Positions 27,104-35,343 of a stretch of 64,000 nt of DNA are shown piece after piece. Source of the stretch: Polyangiaceae bacterium (GTDB taxonomy: Bacteria > Myxococcota_A > Polyangia > Polyangiales > Polyangiaceae). Location: NCBI GenBank assembly GCA_041389725.1, contig JAWKRG010000004.1, forward strand, positions 62,001-126,000, read 5' to 3'. The notes beneath the pieces are model-generated. The model made no database searches, was not told the origin of the DNA, and saw only the letters and a program-made list of their open reading frames with translations. Each line of letters starts with the position of its first letter. The stretch's first letter is position 1. A program made the position numbers and the translations under genes.

Positions 27104-28276
27104 TCACTTCCCCCGCGCGAGGATCTCCGTGTAGTTCGGGCCGTCGTGAGCGATGTAGACGCACTGGTCGTCAACGGCCACGTCGACGCGCTTGTCTCCC
27201 GTGACCATGTCTGTCCCCGGAAAGGATCCGAGGTCTTCGCGCTTCCCGCCGTCGTGTGGGAGTCGGAAGAGTGAATCGCGCTCGGCGTAGGCTGGCGTGC
27301 TGAGTACGTAGAGGTGTCTTTCGTCCCAAGCCAAGGATTCGAAAGGCATGGCGCCCTCGCGACTCAGCGTGCCCACCTCTCCGCTGTTCTCGTCGACGCG
27401 ACGAATGCCTGCCGCTGCTTGGAACACCACGGCGGTCGCCGACGGCATGATACGTCCGGGAAACGGCTGCTTCTCTGCCAGCACCGTCATCGCCCCGTCG
27501 TTCAAAGCCAGCTTCAGGATGCGCCGGCCCGTCCAATCGCTCACGTAGGCGGCAGCGCCGGTCACAGCCAAGGCGCGGTACTCGCACTTGGCGTTCTTGT
27601 TGGTTCTTGGAATGCGGGCCACTGATGCCAGCGCGCCGCCGGCGGCATCGATGCGCACGAGTTCGTCCGCGTCCTCCTTCGCGCTGCAGCGGAGTGCGTA
27701 TAGTTTTCCTTGGCTCGACGCCAGCGGCCTACCTATCTCGCTCGCCAACTCACGAAGCTCGCCGCCCTCGAGCGGAAGCTGCATCAGCCGTTTCGGCAGG
27801 GTGAAAAAGGCCGAGGTGCCCTGCACGACCAGCGCTCGCGGCGGCTCCGCCGTCGTCACGCGACCCAGCTTCTTCACGGCGCTCCCGTCGCGCGGCATGG
27901 CCAGCAAGGTGGCGCGCGCTCCTTCGTGCGCGAAGAGGTACACGTGTCCACCACCGGTCACCGGAACATGCGCTCTGCCGCCATGGGAGCCGATCACGAC
28001 GAACTTGCTCCCCGTTCGCACCTTGCACTGAATCGGCGACGCTGCGGTGTCACTTGACGTCGATGCGGCGGGGCTCGCGGACGACGCCGCGTTCGCCGAT
28101 GGCGCGGGCGGTGCGCCGGTCGCAGATGTCGCTGCCGCTACGGACGCCGGAGGATTCGCAGACGAATATCCTCGGGCCCCCGTAGCGGACGTCACAGTGC
28201 TCGTGGAACCCGGAGCAGGCGGCTCCTTGCATCCCTGAATCACCATCCCTGCGAGCGCAAGCCAAGCGACGCGCAT
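27104..28276 (-). CDS. Lipoprotein with beta-propeller-like body
   Basis: 390 aa from the ATG at 28276. Lipobox GMVIQGCKE, then a long Ala/Ser/Thr/Pro linker of about 75 residues. The body repeats short blocks such as GGHVYLFAHEGA, TSAFFTLPKRL, GAAAYVSDWTG, ERHLYVLSTPAY and DQCVYIAHDG, typical of propeller blades that read out values and pass them on. No catalytic site seen. Confidence 0.7.
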   Translation of the reverse strand: MRVAWLALAGMVIQGCKEPPAPGSTSTVTSATGARGYSSANPPASVAAATSATGAPPAPSANAASSASPAASTSSDTAASPIQCKVRTGSKFVVIGSHGGRAHVPVTGGGHVYLFAHEGARATLLAMPRDGSAVKKLGRVTTAEPPRALVVQGTSAFFTLPKRLMQLPLEGGELRELASEIGRPLASSQGKLYALRCSAKEDADELVRIDAAGGALASVARIPRTNKNAKCEYRALAVTGAAAYVSDWTGRRILKLALNDGAMTVLAEKQPFPGRIMPSATAVVFQAAAGIRRVDENSGEVGTLSREGAMPFESLAWDERHLYVLSTPAYAERDSLFRLPHDGGKREDLGSFPGTDMVTGDKRVDVAVDDQCVYIAHDGPNYTEILARGK

Positions 28277-28489
28277 GCGAGGCTTAGACTCGCCGCGCGC
28301 CGCCGAGTCAAGCGGCGCCGGGAGGTGGGCGCTTGGACTTGCGACGAGGCGCACGGCATCGCGCAATGCATCACGCGTGACCTTGCGCCGGGGCGCATGG
28401 CGTCGCCTGACGCATCGGCGTATGCTTGTCGCGATGTTCTCGCTGCCGGGGTCGCAGGCGGCCAACTTCGGCGTGCTGCGGGGTTCGAC

Positions 28490-28744
28490 GTGACCCTCGC
28501 CAGCAAAGGCGCTCGCCGCATTGTCGTAGATGAAGTCGAGTATCGCTGGACGATATCGCCCGACGACGAGCCCGGGGTTGCGATGGTCGCCGAACACGCA
28601 GTCATGCCCGCGCAGAGGCTGGTTCACTGGTTCGATCACGGTGTCGTGATCACGCCTAGGATCGTGCGGGAGTCCATTCTCCGAGCAATTCGCTCCGGCT
28701 GGGTCCCTACAAGGTCAGGCCCGGACTTCGTGCGTCGCGCATGA
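28490..28744 (+). CDS. Small conserved hypothetical protein
   Basis: About 84 aa from a GTG at 28490; the frame is open to 28325, so the start is uncertain. The sequence RRIVVDEVEYRWTISPDDEPG, VAMVAEHA, HGVVITPRIVRESILRAI and GWVPTRSGPDF looks like a small family seen in several phyla as an orphan protein. No function is known to me. 27 bp before the Cys-rich lipoprotein gene. Confidence 0.5.
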   Translation: MTLASKGARRIVVDEVEYRWTISPDDEPGVAMVAEHAVMPAQRLVHWFDHGVVITPRIVRESILRAIRSGWVPTRSGPDFVRRA

Positions 28745-28771
28745 AGCAACTGCAAGCGACAGGAGAGGAAG

Positions 28772-29482
28772 ATGCGACCTTGGCGCTGGCTCTGTGCAGG
28801 CCTGCTCACGGCCTGGGTCACCGCTTCCGGCGGATGCGCGGCTGCTCGGCCCCCGCGGTCAGTCATACACCTCGCACCTGAGCTGCAATGCATTTCGTCC
28901 AAGCCGCTACAGGTTCTCGGCCAACCCACGGGTTTCCAGGAATGCGCGAACGGGCTCGTGCACCGCGCGGCGAAAGAGGATTGCCCTTCCCTGCTGCCGC
29001 GCAAGGAACCCGTCCAAGTGACGCTTGCACAAGCTTTACGGCGGCAGGTCCCGGAATTCCCTGAGGACAGAGTCGAGGTGATAGTCGATGAGTGCGCGCG
29101 CGACGCTGACTGCACCGCGCAGCCGCATGGGTACTGTGGAACGCCCATCTTCGACTTTGCGACCATGTGTGAATATGGCTGCGTCAAAGACTCGGATTGC
29201 GGCGAGGGCCAACTCTGTATGTGTGACGATCCAGTCGGCTATTGCGTTCTCGCGGAGTGCACCGTCGACGACGATTGCCCGGTCAATTCGACTTGCGCGC
29301 AGTACTGGCCAACGCCCGGCTGCCCGCCGAACGGATTCGCGTGTCAGTCTCCACGCGACGAGTGCGTGGTCCATAGTCAGTGCCCAGAATCGACCGACGA
29401 ATCTATCGCTGTGAGCTTCAGCGTCCTGTGCGCTTTTGAAAATGGGCGGCGAGCTTGTTCCAAGGGGTGGTGCATGCACTGA
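28772..29482 (+). CDS. Cys-rich lipoprotein
   Basis: 236 aa with a strong ribosome site (AGGAGAGGAAG). Lipobox TASGGCAAA. The C-terminal half has repeated units of the type DECARDADCTAQPHGYC, VKDSDCGEGQLCMC, CTVDDDCPVNSTC and CVVHSQCPES. This DxDC...C pattern is common in secreted Myxococcota proteins and probably forms disulphide-bonded small modules. No enzyme motif. Confidence 0.72.
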   Translation: MRPWRWLCAGLLTAWVTASGGCAAARPPRSVIHLAPELQCISSKPLQVLGQPTGFQECANGLVHRAAKEDCPSLLPRKEPVQVTLAQALRRQVPEFPEDRVEVIVDECARDADCTAQPHGYCGTPIFDFATMCEYGCVKDSDCGEGQLCMCDDPVGYCVLAECTVDDDCPVNSTCAQYWPTPGCPPNGFACQSPRDECVVHSQCPESTDESIAVSFSVLCAFENGRRACSKGWCMH

Positions 29483-29797
29483 CGCCGCGCGGGCAAGTTC
29501 ATGCGGCTGCCCAGTGGTCGCGGTCCGGGACGAGAGGCCTATACGGTGGGCGATGGGTTGGCGGTTCAGCGTTGGCGGTTGGTGGGTGATCGCTGACGCA
29601 AGTGTGCTTTGACGCTTTCGCAACGCCGGCGGGCTGGAACTCAGCCAGCGCGTGGCCCTAGAGGGCGGGTCTTGGATGGGGCCCGCCTCGCGGGGTTCGG
29701 CGCAGCGGATGGACCGGCACTGATCTCACACGCCGCCGTCCCACGCGAGGGGCGCAGCGGATCGCGGTGATGTGCTGGCGCGCGGCGACGCGGTCGC

Positions 29798-29953
29798 GCA
29801 AGCAAGGACCATGCGCGGGTTCCGCGCCGGCGCGGGAAAGAGTTGATCAATGTGGCACGCTGGCGCGCAGGCGCGGATCGCGGCAACGCGGTCGCGCGGA
29901 TCGCGCGGATCGCGCGGATCGCGCAAGCAAGGACCATGCGCGGGTTCCGCGCC
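29798..29953. repeat. Direct duplication with 9-bp tandem repeat
   Basis: A 31-bp segment at 29798-29828 recurs identically at 29923-29953; the sequences before both copies are also related. Just before the second copy the 9-mer GCGCGGATC is present three times in tandem (29894-29920). Confidence 0.7.
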
Positions 29954-30001
29954 AGCGCGGCAAACTTCCGATGCGCATGTGCGGCGGCGTGCCGACGTGG
30001 G

Positions 30002-30050
30002 CTCCCCCGCCCTCCCCCGCCCTCTCCCGCCCTCTCCCGCCCTCCCCGAG
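30002..30050. repeat. CT-rich decamer repeat
   Basis: Four to five tandem copies of CCCTCCCCCG or CCCTCTCCCG directly in front of repeat element copy A. The strand asymmetry is strong (nearly pure C/T). Confidence 0.7.
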
Positions 30051-30165
30051 GAACCTATCCCCGGAGAATGCTCACCACGGTGATCACTTGGCGAACATGT
30101 TCGAGCAACCCCCACAAATGATCACGAATCTGAGCAATCCGTCGCGATGAGTTGCCGCGCTCTCT
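30041..30165. repeat. 125-bp dyad repeat element, copy A
   Basis: About 92% identical to copy B (10 differences, no indels). It holds a perfect palindrome CGAACATGTTCG at 30092-30103, flanked by 20-nt outer arms (30067-30086 and 30119-30138) that pair at 14 of 20 positions. In one plus-strand frame it encodes a short peptide ending in MITNLSNPSR and a TGA. Confidence 0.75.
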
Positions 30166-30170
30166 CGCCG

Positions 30171-30302
30171 CGACCCGGGTTGAAACGACCCAGGTTGAAA
30201 CGACCCGGGTTGAAACGACCCAGGTTGAAACGACCCAGGTTGAAACGACCCGGGTTGAAACGACCCAGGTTGAAACGACCCAGGTTGAAACGACCCGGGT
30301 TG
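30171..30302. repeat. 15-bp minisatellite
   Basis: Eight full units of CGACCCRGGTTGAAA plus a 12-nt partial unit, with R alternating as G,A,G,A,A,G,A,A,G. Units abut without spacers, so this is not a CRISPR array. It lies between copies A and B of the 125-bp element. Confidence 0.9.
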
Positions 30303-30439
30303 CCACCTTGCGCATGAAGGGTTGAGACACGCGCGCTCGTTGCGAGCCGACGCTGCGACGAGGCTCGAAGGTACAGGCGCGCGTGCGCAATGGCGTGCAG
30401 GGCCGAGCGCAGCTGGCGATGCTCCTTGGGCTGCCTCGC

Positions 30440-30564
30440 CCTCCCCGAGGAATCTATCCCCGGAAAATGCTCACCACGGTGATCCCTTGTCGAACATGTT
30501 CGAGTATCCCCCACAAATGATCACGAATCGGAGCAATCCGTCGCGATAGGTTTCCGCGCTCTCT
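30440..30564. repeat. 125-bp dyad repeat element, copy B
   Basis: Aligned with copy A at a constant offset of 399 bp. The palindrome CGAACATGTTCG is at 30491-30502. The copy ends about 44 bp before the start of the histidine kinase gene and so may contain or sit beside its promoter. In the same frame as copy A it reads to a stop at the same place (TAG instead of TGA). Confidence 0.75.
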
Positions 30565-30607
30565 AGCGGCTGCGCGCCTGGTGACATTCCCGTGACATGG
30601 CGGGGGC

Positions 30608-32548
30608 ATGCTCTGGAGCGTGCTGCAGCGCTCGAGGATAGAGGCTCGCGATTGGCTGGTGTTCGGCGTGGCGATCTTGCTGCCGTTGGCCTTGGCCGCG
30701 GTGGTCGGATACCGCGCGCTGGACAACGAGGCCGCCGCGCGGCAGCGCGAAACCGAAGTGGAGCTCGCGGATGCGGCGCGCCGCCTCGCGACTCAGGTGC
30801 ATGCCGACATCGCGTCGGCGGAGAAGCGACTGACCAACGCGCAGATCCCCGCGGTGGCAGAGAAGCGTCTGACCAACGCGCAGATCCCCGCGTCGGCGGA
30901 GAAGCGACTGACCAACGCGCAGATCCCCGCGTCGGCGGAGCCGCCAACGAACGCGCAGGGCCCTGCCGCTGCGGAGAAGCGCCTGACCAACGCGCAGATC
31001 GGCGTCGACGCCAAGGCAGCCGCGCGAAGGGTGGAGCAAGTCATGCCTCGCTTCGCCGTTGCGGTGGTCCTGGCGAATGACGGCGAGCTGCGCGTGCCTG
31101 AAGCGGTGCGCGCTCCTGAATCGATGGCGAGCAAGGACACCGAGTGCGATCGAGACGCGCTGAGGATCGCCCAGCGGATGGAGGACCGCGAACGCGCGAA
31201 GCTGGCGCAGCACCTGGTCGATGACTGCCCGGATGCGCGCTCGGAAAGCGGACGACTCTTGTTCCCGATCCTGGCGCTGGACGGCGCGACCAAGGTAGCG
31301 GCGCAGAAGCTGCTCGCGTGGCTGGAGGCGCGGGCGCAAAGCCTGAGCGGCCTGGAGCGGGATGCGCTGCGGGACGCGATCTCCCGCACGAACAAGCTCG
31401 ACGCGGGCAGCAAGGAACGCGCCCTGGGCCTGCTCGCGCGCCCGCCCTCGCGCCGCGGCGACGTGGCGCAATGGCTCACGGCACCCGAAGCCAAGCGTGC
31501 GGTGGCGCTCTTGGCCGGTGAGACGAGTGTGGTGCGCTTCGAGGACGACGGCGTCATCGGTGTTTTCCGCCGCCTCGACTCAGGGCTGATCGCGGGCTTC
31601 TTGGTGACCCAAGACTCGCTCAGTCGAGGGAGTTCAGGCTTCGAGTTGCCCGCGGAACTCAGCTTGGCGACGGACGCAAACGGCGCTCACTCTGCCGCCG
31701 ACATCGGCAAAGGCCTTCGCATGATCATTGGCCTCAAGGATCCGCGCTACGTGGAGCGGCTCACGGCGCAGAGTCGTCGCTGGCTCGCGGCGTCAGGGGT
31801 GGCGATGGCAGTGCTGGCGCTGGCGTTCGGAGCACTGGCCTTCGCGCGCATGCGGGAAACCCGGCGCCTCGGCGAGCTGCGCACGGACTTCGTGTCGGCG
31901 GTGAGTCACGAGCTGCGCACGCCTATCGCCTCGCTTCGCATGTTGGCGGAGTTGCTCGAACAAGACCGCGTGGAGGAAGGCGAACGTGCGGAAGTGCACG
32001 CGGCGCTCGTGGAGGAAGCGCGGCGTCTGGGCGACACCATCGATCGCTTGCTGAGCTTCAGCCGCATGACGGCGGGACGAGCCGTGCTCTCTCGTCGCGA
32101 GACCGTGATGGCCGATCCGGTGCTCGCGTCGCTGCAGGCCTTCGAACTCAGCCATCCCGGGGTCGACGTGAAGCGCACTGTCGACTCGGAACTCCGGGCC
32201 AACGTGGATCCCGATCAAGTGCGCTTGGCCTTGGACAACCTGTTGGAGAACGCCTTCAAGTACGCCCCGGCGGGTCAGCCCTACGAGGTCGTCCTGGCGG
32301 CACGCGGCGACGAGGTCGTGATCTCCGTCGAGGATCATGGGCCGGGAATCGCAGCCCGAGATCAGAAGCGGATCTTCGAACCCTTCGAACGCGCGGACGA
32401 TCGGCTGAGCCGCGCCACGGAAGGAAGCGGCATCGGCCTCGGTCTAGTGCGCCACGTAGCCAAAGTTCACGGAGGACGCGCCTGGGTCGAGAGCGAGCCG
32501 GGGCGGGGCGCGCGATTCCTGATCGCTTTACCGAGAGGTGTGGCATGA
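30608..32548 (+). CDS. Sensor histidine kinase with tandem 13-residue repeat
   Basis: 646 aa. TM1 at about 16-36, TM2 at about 395-415. The periplasmic region of about 350 residues starts with a helix and five tandem copies of a 13-residue unit, A-x-AEKRLTNAQIP (the fourth is shortened), then further helical parts. After TM2 the kinase core has VSHELRTPIASLRML (His434), an ATPase domain with DNLLENAFKYAP, DHGPGIAARD, FERADD and GSGIGLGLV. It overlaps the response regulator gene by 4 bp (ATGA), so the two are translationally coupled. The signal is unknown. Copy B of the repeat element lies directly upstream. Confidence 0.92.
   Translation: MLWSVLQRSRIEARDWLVFGVAILLPLALAAVVGYRALDNEAAARQRETEVELADAARRLATQVHADIASAEKRLTNAQIPAVAEKRLTNAQIPASAEKRLTNAQIPASAEPPTNAQGPAAAEKRLTNAQIGVDAKAAARRVEQVMPRFAVAVVLANDGELRVPEAVRAPESMASKDTECDRDALRIAQRMEDRERAKLAQHLVDDCPDARSESGRLLFPILALDGATKVAAQKLLAWLEARAQSLSGLERDALRDAISRTNKLDAGSKERALGLLARPPSRRGDVAQWLTAPEAKRAVALLAGETSVVRFEDDGVIGVFRRLDSGLIAGFLVTQDSLSRGSSGFELPAELSLATDANGAHSAADIGKGLRMIIGLKDPRYVERLTAQSRRWLAASGVAMAVLALAFGALAFARMRETRRLGELRTDFVSAVSHELRTPIASLRMLAELLEQDRVEEGERAEVHAALVEEARRLGDTIDRLLSFSRMTAGRAVLSRRETVMADPVLASLQAFELSHPGVDVKRTVDSELRANVDPDQVRLALDNLLENAFKYAPAGQPYEVVLAARGDEVVISVEDHGPGIAARDQKRIFEPFERADDRLSRATEGSGIGLGLVRHVAKVHGGRAWVESEPGRGARFLIALPRGVA
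30812..31003 (+). repeat. In-frame 39-bp tandem repeat within the kinase gene
   Basis: Five units: three of 39 bp (30812-30928), one of 36 bp (30929-30964) and one of 39 bp (30965-31003). The units are nearly identical in DNA sequence except the fourth, which suggests recent expansion. They encode ASAEKRLTNAQIP and variants. Confidence 0.9.
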
Positions 32549-33261
32549 ACCAGCAAGTGGGTGTGCAGGAAACCGTGCTCGTCGTCGAAGACGACAAGAG
32601 CTTGCGCCTCGGGTTGGAGAAGACGCTGCGGTCCCAGGGCTACCGCGTGCGCGTTGCAGGCACCGGGCGCGAAGGTCTGGAAGCCGCCCTGGCCGAGCGC
32701 CCGGATCTCGTGCTCTTGGATCTGATGCTCCCGGAGATGAACGGGTTCGAGGTGCTGCAAGAACTCCGCGCTCGCGACTCGGAACTGCCCATCGTGATCC
32801 TGACGGCCAAGGGCAGCGAAGAGGACAAGGTGCGCGGCCTCAAGCTCGGCGCCGATGACTACGTGGTCAAGCCCTTCGGGATCTCGGAGCTACTGGCCCG
32901 CGTGGATGCGCAGTTGAGGCGCAAGCGCCTGGCGCGCGCAGAAACCAGCACGCTCACCCTGGGCGACGTCACCGTGGACTTCGTGGCGCATCGGGCGAGC
33001 CGCGAGGGTGAAGATCTGGAGATGACGGCGCTGGAGCTGAAGCTGCTCTCCTACTTCGTCGAGCACGAAGGCGCGTTGCTCCCGCGCCAACGCATCCTGG
33101 ATGCGGTCTGGGGAGCCGACTATTTCGGCACCGATCGCACCGTGGACAACTTCATCAATCGCCTGCGCACCAAGCTCGAGGCGGATCCCAGGCAGCCACG
33201 CTTTCTGCACACCATCCGCGGCGCGGGCTATCGCTTCGAGCGACCGGTGAAAAAACCATGA
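32545..33261 (+). CDS. OmpR/PhoB-type response regulator
   Basis: 238 aa. Receiver domain with acidic pocket VVEDD (14-18), phospho-acceptor Asp59 in VLLDLMLPEMNG, ILTAKGSE and the KPF loop. The C-terminal winged helix at about 135-232 has the OmpR pattern: MTALELKLLSYFVEHEGALLPRQRILDAVWG, then RTVDNFINRLRTKLE and IRGAGYRF. It is the partner of the overlapping kinase. The AgmX-domain lipoprotein follows after 85 bp and could be co-regulated. Confidence 0.95.
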   Translation: MNQQVGVQETVLVVEDDKSLRLGLEKTLRSQGYRVRVAGTGREGLEAALAERPDLVLLDLMLPEMNGFEVLQELRARDSELPIVILTAKGSEEDKVRGLKLGADDYVVKPFGISELLARVDAQLRRKRLARAETSTLTLGDVTVDFVAHRASREGEDLEMTALELKLLSYFVEHEGALLPRQRILDAVWGADYFGTDRTVDNFINRLRTKLEADPRQPRFLHTIRGAGYRFERPVKKP

Positions 33262-33346
33262 CATGGCGCACACGCTCCCGGGACATTCGAAACGCAAAGT
33301 GGTCCTCGTCACGCCGCCTGATTGCGGCACTACCCGGAGAGAGACC

Positions 33347-34600
33347 ATGACCCATTTTCGCCTTCCCACCCTTTTCACCCTGGCCCTGATCGGAATCGCC
33401 GGCTGCACCGCTGAAACCACGCCAAGCCCCGGGGAGCCGAGCGAGTCCCAAGGCCAAGCGCCGCGCAGCGACACCAGCAGCGAAGCCGCGCGTCAGATCG
33501 AAGCCGCCCAGCGCAGTCTGGACGTTGGCAAGGTGCTGCCCGGCAGCGCCAAGGCTCTCGAAAAAGTGCTCGAGACCGGCAGCCGCGATGAGCGTGACTC
33601 GGCCGCGATCGCCCTGTCTCGCACCTATGAACTCGAAGGCAAGACCGAGCAGGCCATCCGCACGCTGGAGGATCTCCTGGCGCGCCACCGCGAGGACGTG
33701 CGCTGGGCGCTGGAGGACGAGGTGGACGAGAAGTTGGTGAAGCTCGTCACGGGCGCGCCTGCACCGAAGCGTACCGAACTCTACGAGGACGACGGGCCCA
33801 TCGCCAGCTTCGCTCGCGCCTTGGCGCCGAGCTTCCATCCCGATGCCAAGGGCGCCTACGAACTCGAGATCCTCGAGTTCGGCGGTTGGAGTCGCGCGTC
33901 GGACAAGCTCGGCACGTTCGAGGTCGGCGGCGCCCTTCGCGAAGCAGCAAACGCCAAGTGCCCGTTGTGCGATAAGCGGCCCAGCATCCACACTCATCGC
34001 GGTCGCTCGGGGTCCTGGGCTTCCATCCCCAAGTATCGCGACGCCTTCGACACGGCGCTATTGGTCTTCTTCTACGATCAGACCGTCAACCGCATCCCGG
34101 CTCGCTACGATCGCCATCTGCCGCTGCCCGTCAGTGAGATCGATGCGAAGCTCGCGAATGGCCAGGGCCTCGTCGCCGTAAAGCAGCGAAGTGGCGCGCC
34201 GCCCGTGGTGCTCGTCGCCGCGCCGCGCGCCGGACAGCTGGAAGACGTGGAAAAAGCCCTGGCCGAAATGTCGCAGCTGCCCGAAGCGCCGGTGAGCGTG
34301 GCGCTCACACCTGGGCTTCGTCCCCACGAGATCCAGGCCGTGGTGCGCGGCGCGCGCAAGGACTACAAGGCTTGCTACGAGGGCTTGCTGCAACGCGACG
34401 CGAAGGCCACGGGCCGCGTGGTGCTAGCTTTTGGCATCGACGGCGAAGGTCGGGTCGAAAACGCGAGCACCGAGCCGAGCACGTCCGCTCTGGAAGACGC
34501 GACGTTCCTATCCTGCTTCCTGACCGCTACGCGAGGTCTGCAATTCCCCGCGACTCAGCAAACGACCACGGTGAAGTACCCACTCACGCTCACGCCGTGA
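33347..34600 (+). CDS. Lipoprotein with AgmX/PglI C-terminal domain
   Basis: 417 aa from the ATG at 33347. Lipobox ALIGIAGCTA. Residues 50-130 are helical and TPR-like (SLDVGKVLPGSAKALEKVL, DSAAIALSRTYELEGKTEQAIRTLEDLL). A middle domain contains ANAKCPLCDKRPS, a CX2C pair that might bind metal. The last 90 residues match the AgmX/PglI domain: EIQAVVRGARKDYKACYEG, GRVVLAFGIDGEGRVEN, LEDATFLSCFLTATRGLQFP and VKYPLTL. Downstream of the two-component pair on the same strand. Envelope role inferred. Confidence 0.82.
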   Translation: MTHFRLPTLFTLALIGIAGCTAETTPSPGEPSESQGQAPRSDTSSEAARQIEAAQRSLDVGKVLPGSAKALEKVLETGSRDERDSAAIALSRTYELEGKTEQAIRTLEDLLARHREDVRWALEDEVDEKLVKLVTGAPAPKRTELYEDDGPIASFARALAPSFHPDAKGAYELEILEFGGWSRASDKLGTFEVGGALREAANAKCPLCDKRPSIHTHRGRSGSWASIPKYRDAFDTALLVFFYDQTVNRIPARYDRHLPLPVSEIDAKLANGQGLVAVKQRSGAPPVVLVAAPRAGQLEDVEKALAEMSQLPEAPVSVALTPGLRPHEIQAVVRGARKDYKACYEGLLQRDAKATGRVVLAFGIDGEGRVENASTEPSTSALEDATFLSCFLTATRGLQFPATQQTTTVKYPLTLTP

Positions 34601-34712
34601 GCGACTCGGCGAGGCCCGCGAAGCGCCGCGGGCCTCGCGCCACGCCGGCGACACAGGGGCTCGCGCGCGATCACCCCATGGTCCGAGCGCAGCCCCCACC
34701 GCGCTCGCTTCG

Positions 34713-34905
34713 ATGTATCCTCCGCGGGCTTGGCTTACGGCATCGACGTTGCGATCGAATCTTGCGCGCGCGGATCCCGCACGCGGACTACGCCTTCTTC
34801 GAGCGAGGCACGCACTACACGCCCCTCGAGTATCCCGACGAGCTCAACGCCGCGCTGGAACGTTTCTTCGCAAAGGTGTACGCGGGGGAGTGGGAAAGCG
34901 CGTGA
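34713..34905 (+). pseudogene. C-terminal remnant of an alpha/beta-hydrolase
   Basis: In one frame the last 50 codons read ILRARIPHADYAFFERG, THYTPLEYPDELNAALERFF and AKVYAGEWESA before a TGA. This looks like the final strand, the catalytic His region (GTHYTPLEYPDE) and the last helix of an alpha/beta-hydrolase. Nothing upstream in this frame supplies the nucleophile, so the rest of the gene is missing. Copy C of the dyad repeat begins 6 bp after the stop. Confidence 0.5.
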
Positions 34906-34911
34906 GTCGAG

Positions 34912-35006
34912 TCGGAAAAATGCTCGCCACGATGATCCTTCTGCGGACATGTTCGAGTATGTCCCCGAAATGATCACCTTCCTGAGCAATTCTCCGCGAT
35001 AGGTTG
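34912..35006. repeat. Dyad repeat element, copy C (diverged)
   Basis: Shares with copies A and B the blocks AATGCTC, CCAC, TGATC, ACATGTTCGAGTAT, AATGATCAC, GAGCAAT and CGCGATAGGTT in the same order. The central palindrome has one mismatch (CGGACATGTTCG, 34944-34955). The conserved plus-strand frame again ends in a stop at the same point. Confidence 0.65.
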
Positions 35007-35023
35007 CAGCGCACCCGAGCGCG

Positions 35024-35233
35024 TCACCCACGGCGCTTGGGCACGTTCTCGTGGTCGAAGGGGCAGTGACGACATGCCGAGCCGCAGCACTTGCCTCGGC
35101 GGCGGTGGTAGTGCTCGGTGAAGACGAGCAAGCCGCTGAGCGGATCGACGTAGTGTTCGGCGCCGTCTGCCAGCGCCTTCGCGTGTGCTGCGCGCCAAGG
35201 CGGCTCAGGAGGATGGCGAGGCGACGAAGACAT
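35024..35233 (-). CDS. DUF5522 family small Cys-rich protein
   Basis: 69 aa from the ATG at 35233. The C-terminal part YVDPLSGLLVFTEHYH, GKCCGSACRHCPFDHENV has the CCGxxCRHCP cluster typical of DUF5522, which probably binds zinc. Function unknown. Divergent from the capA-like gene by 110 bp. Confidence 0.8.
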   Translation of the reverse strand: MSSSPRHPPEPPWRAAHAKALADGAEHYVDPLSGLLVFTEHYHRRRGKCCGSACRHCPFDHENVPKRRG

Positions 35234-35343
35234 GAAACACGGGGCTTCTTGCGCCTGGCTGCGGCGCGAGGATGGATCCACGGGGGAAAGGCGGCCCGGG
35301 AAGTTCCGCAACTTTCCTGGTGCATTGGCCGAAGCGCGGCAAG

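Larger units (their letters stand above)
29483..30607. other. Repeat-rich intergenic stretch without genes
   Basis: About 1.1 kb with no convincing coding sequence; the open frames come from repeats. It contains a 31-bp direct duplication with a triplicated 9-mer, CT-rich decamers, two copies of a 125-bp element and a 15-bp minisatellite, each listed separately. From 29483 to about 29770 I see nothing specific. Confidence 0.7.

Noticed and set aside
30171..30302. Possible CRISPR array
   Set aside because: Units of 15 bp abut with no unique spacers and no cas genes are near.
29767..30549. Open frames over the repeat region
   Set aside because: They consist of repeated Ala/Arg/Ser or Val-Ser-Thr units generated by tandem DNA repeats; only the short shared C-terminal peptide is noted, under the repeat element.
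30563..31557. Long minus-strand frames opposite the 30608 kinase gene
   Set aside because: Their repeats mirror the 39-bp in-frame repeat of the kinase; the kinase on the plus strand has all expected motifs.
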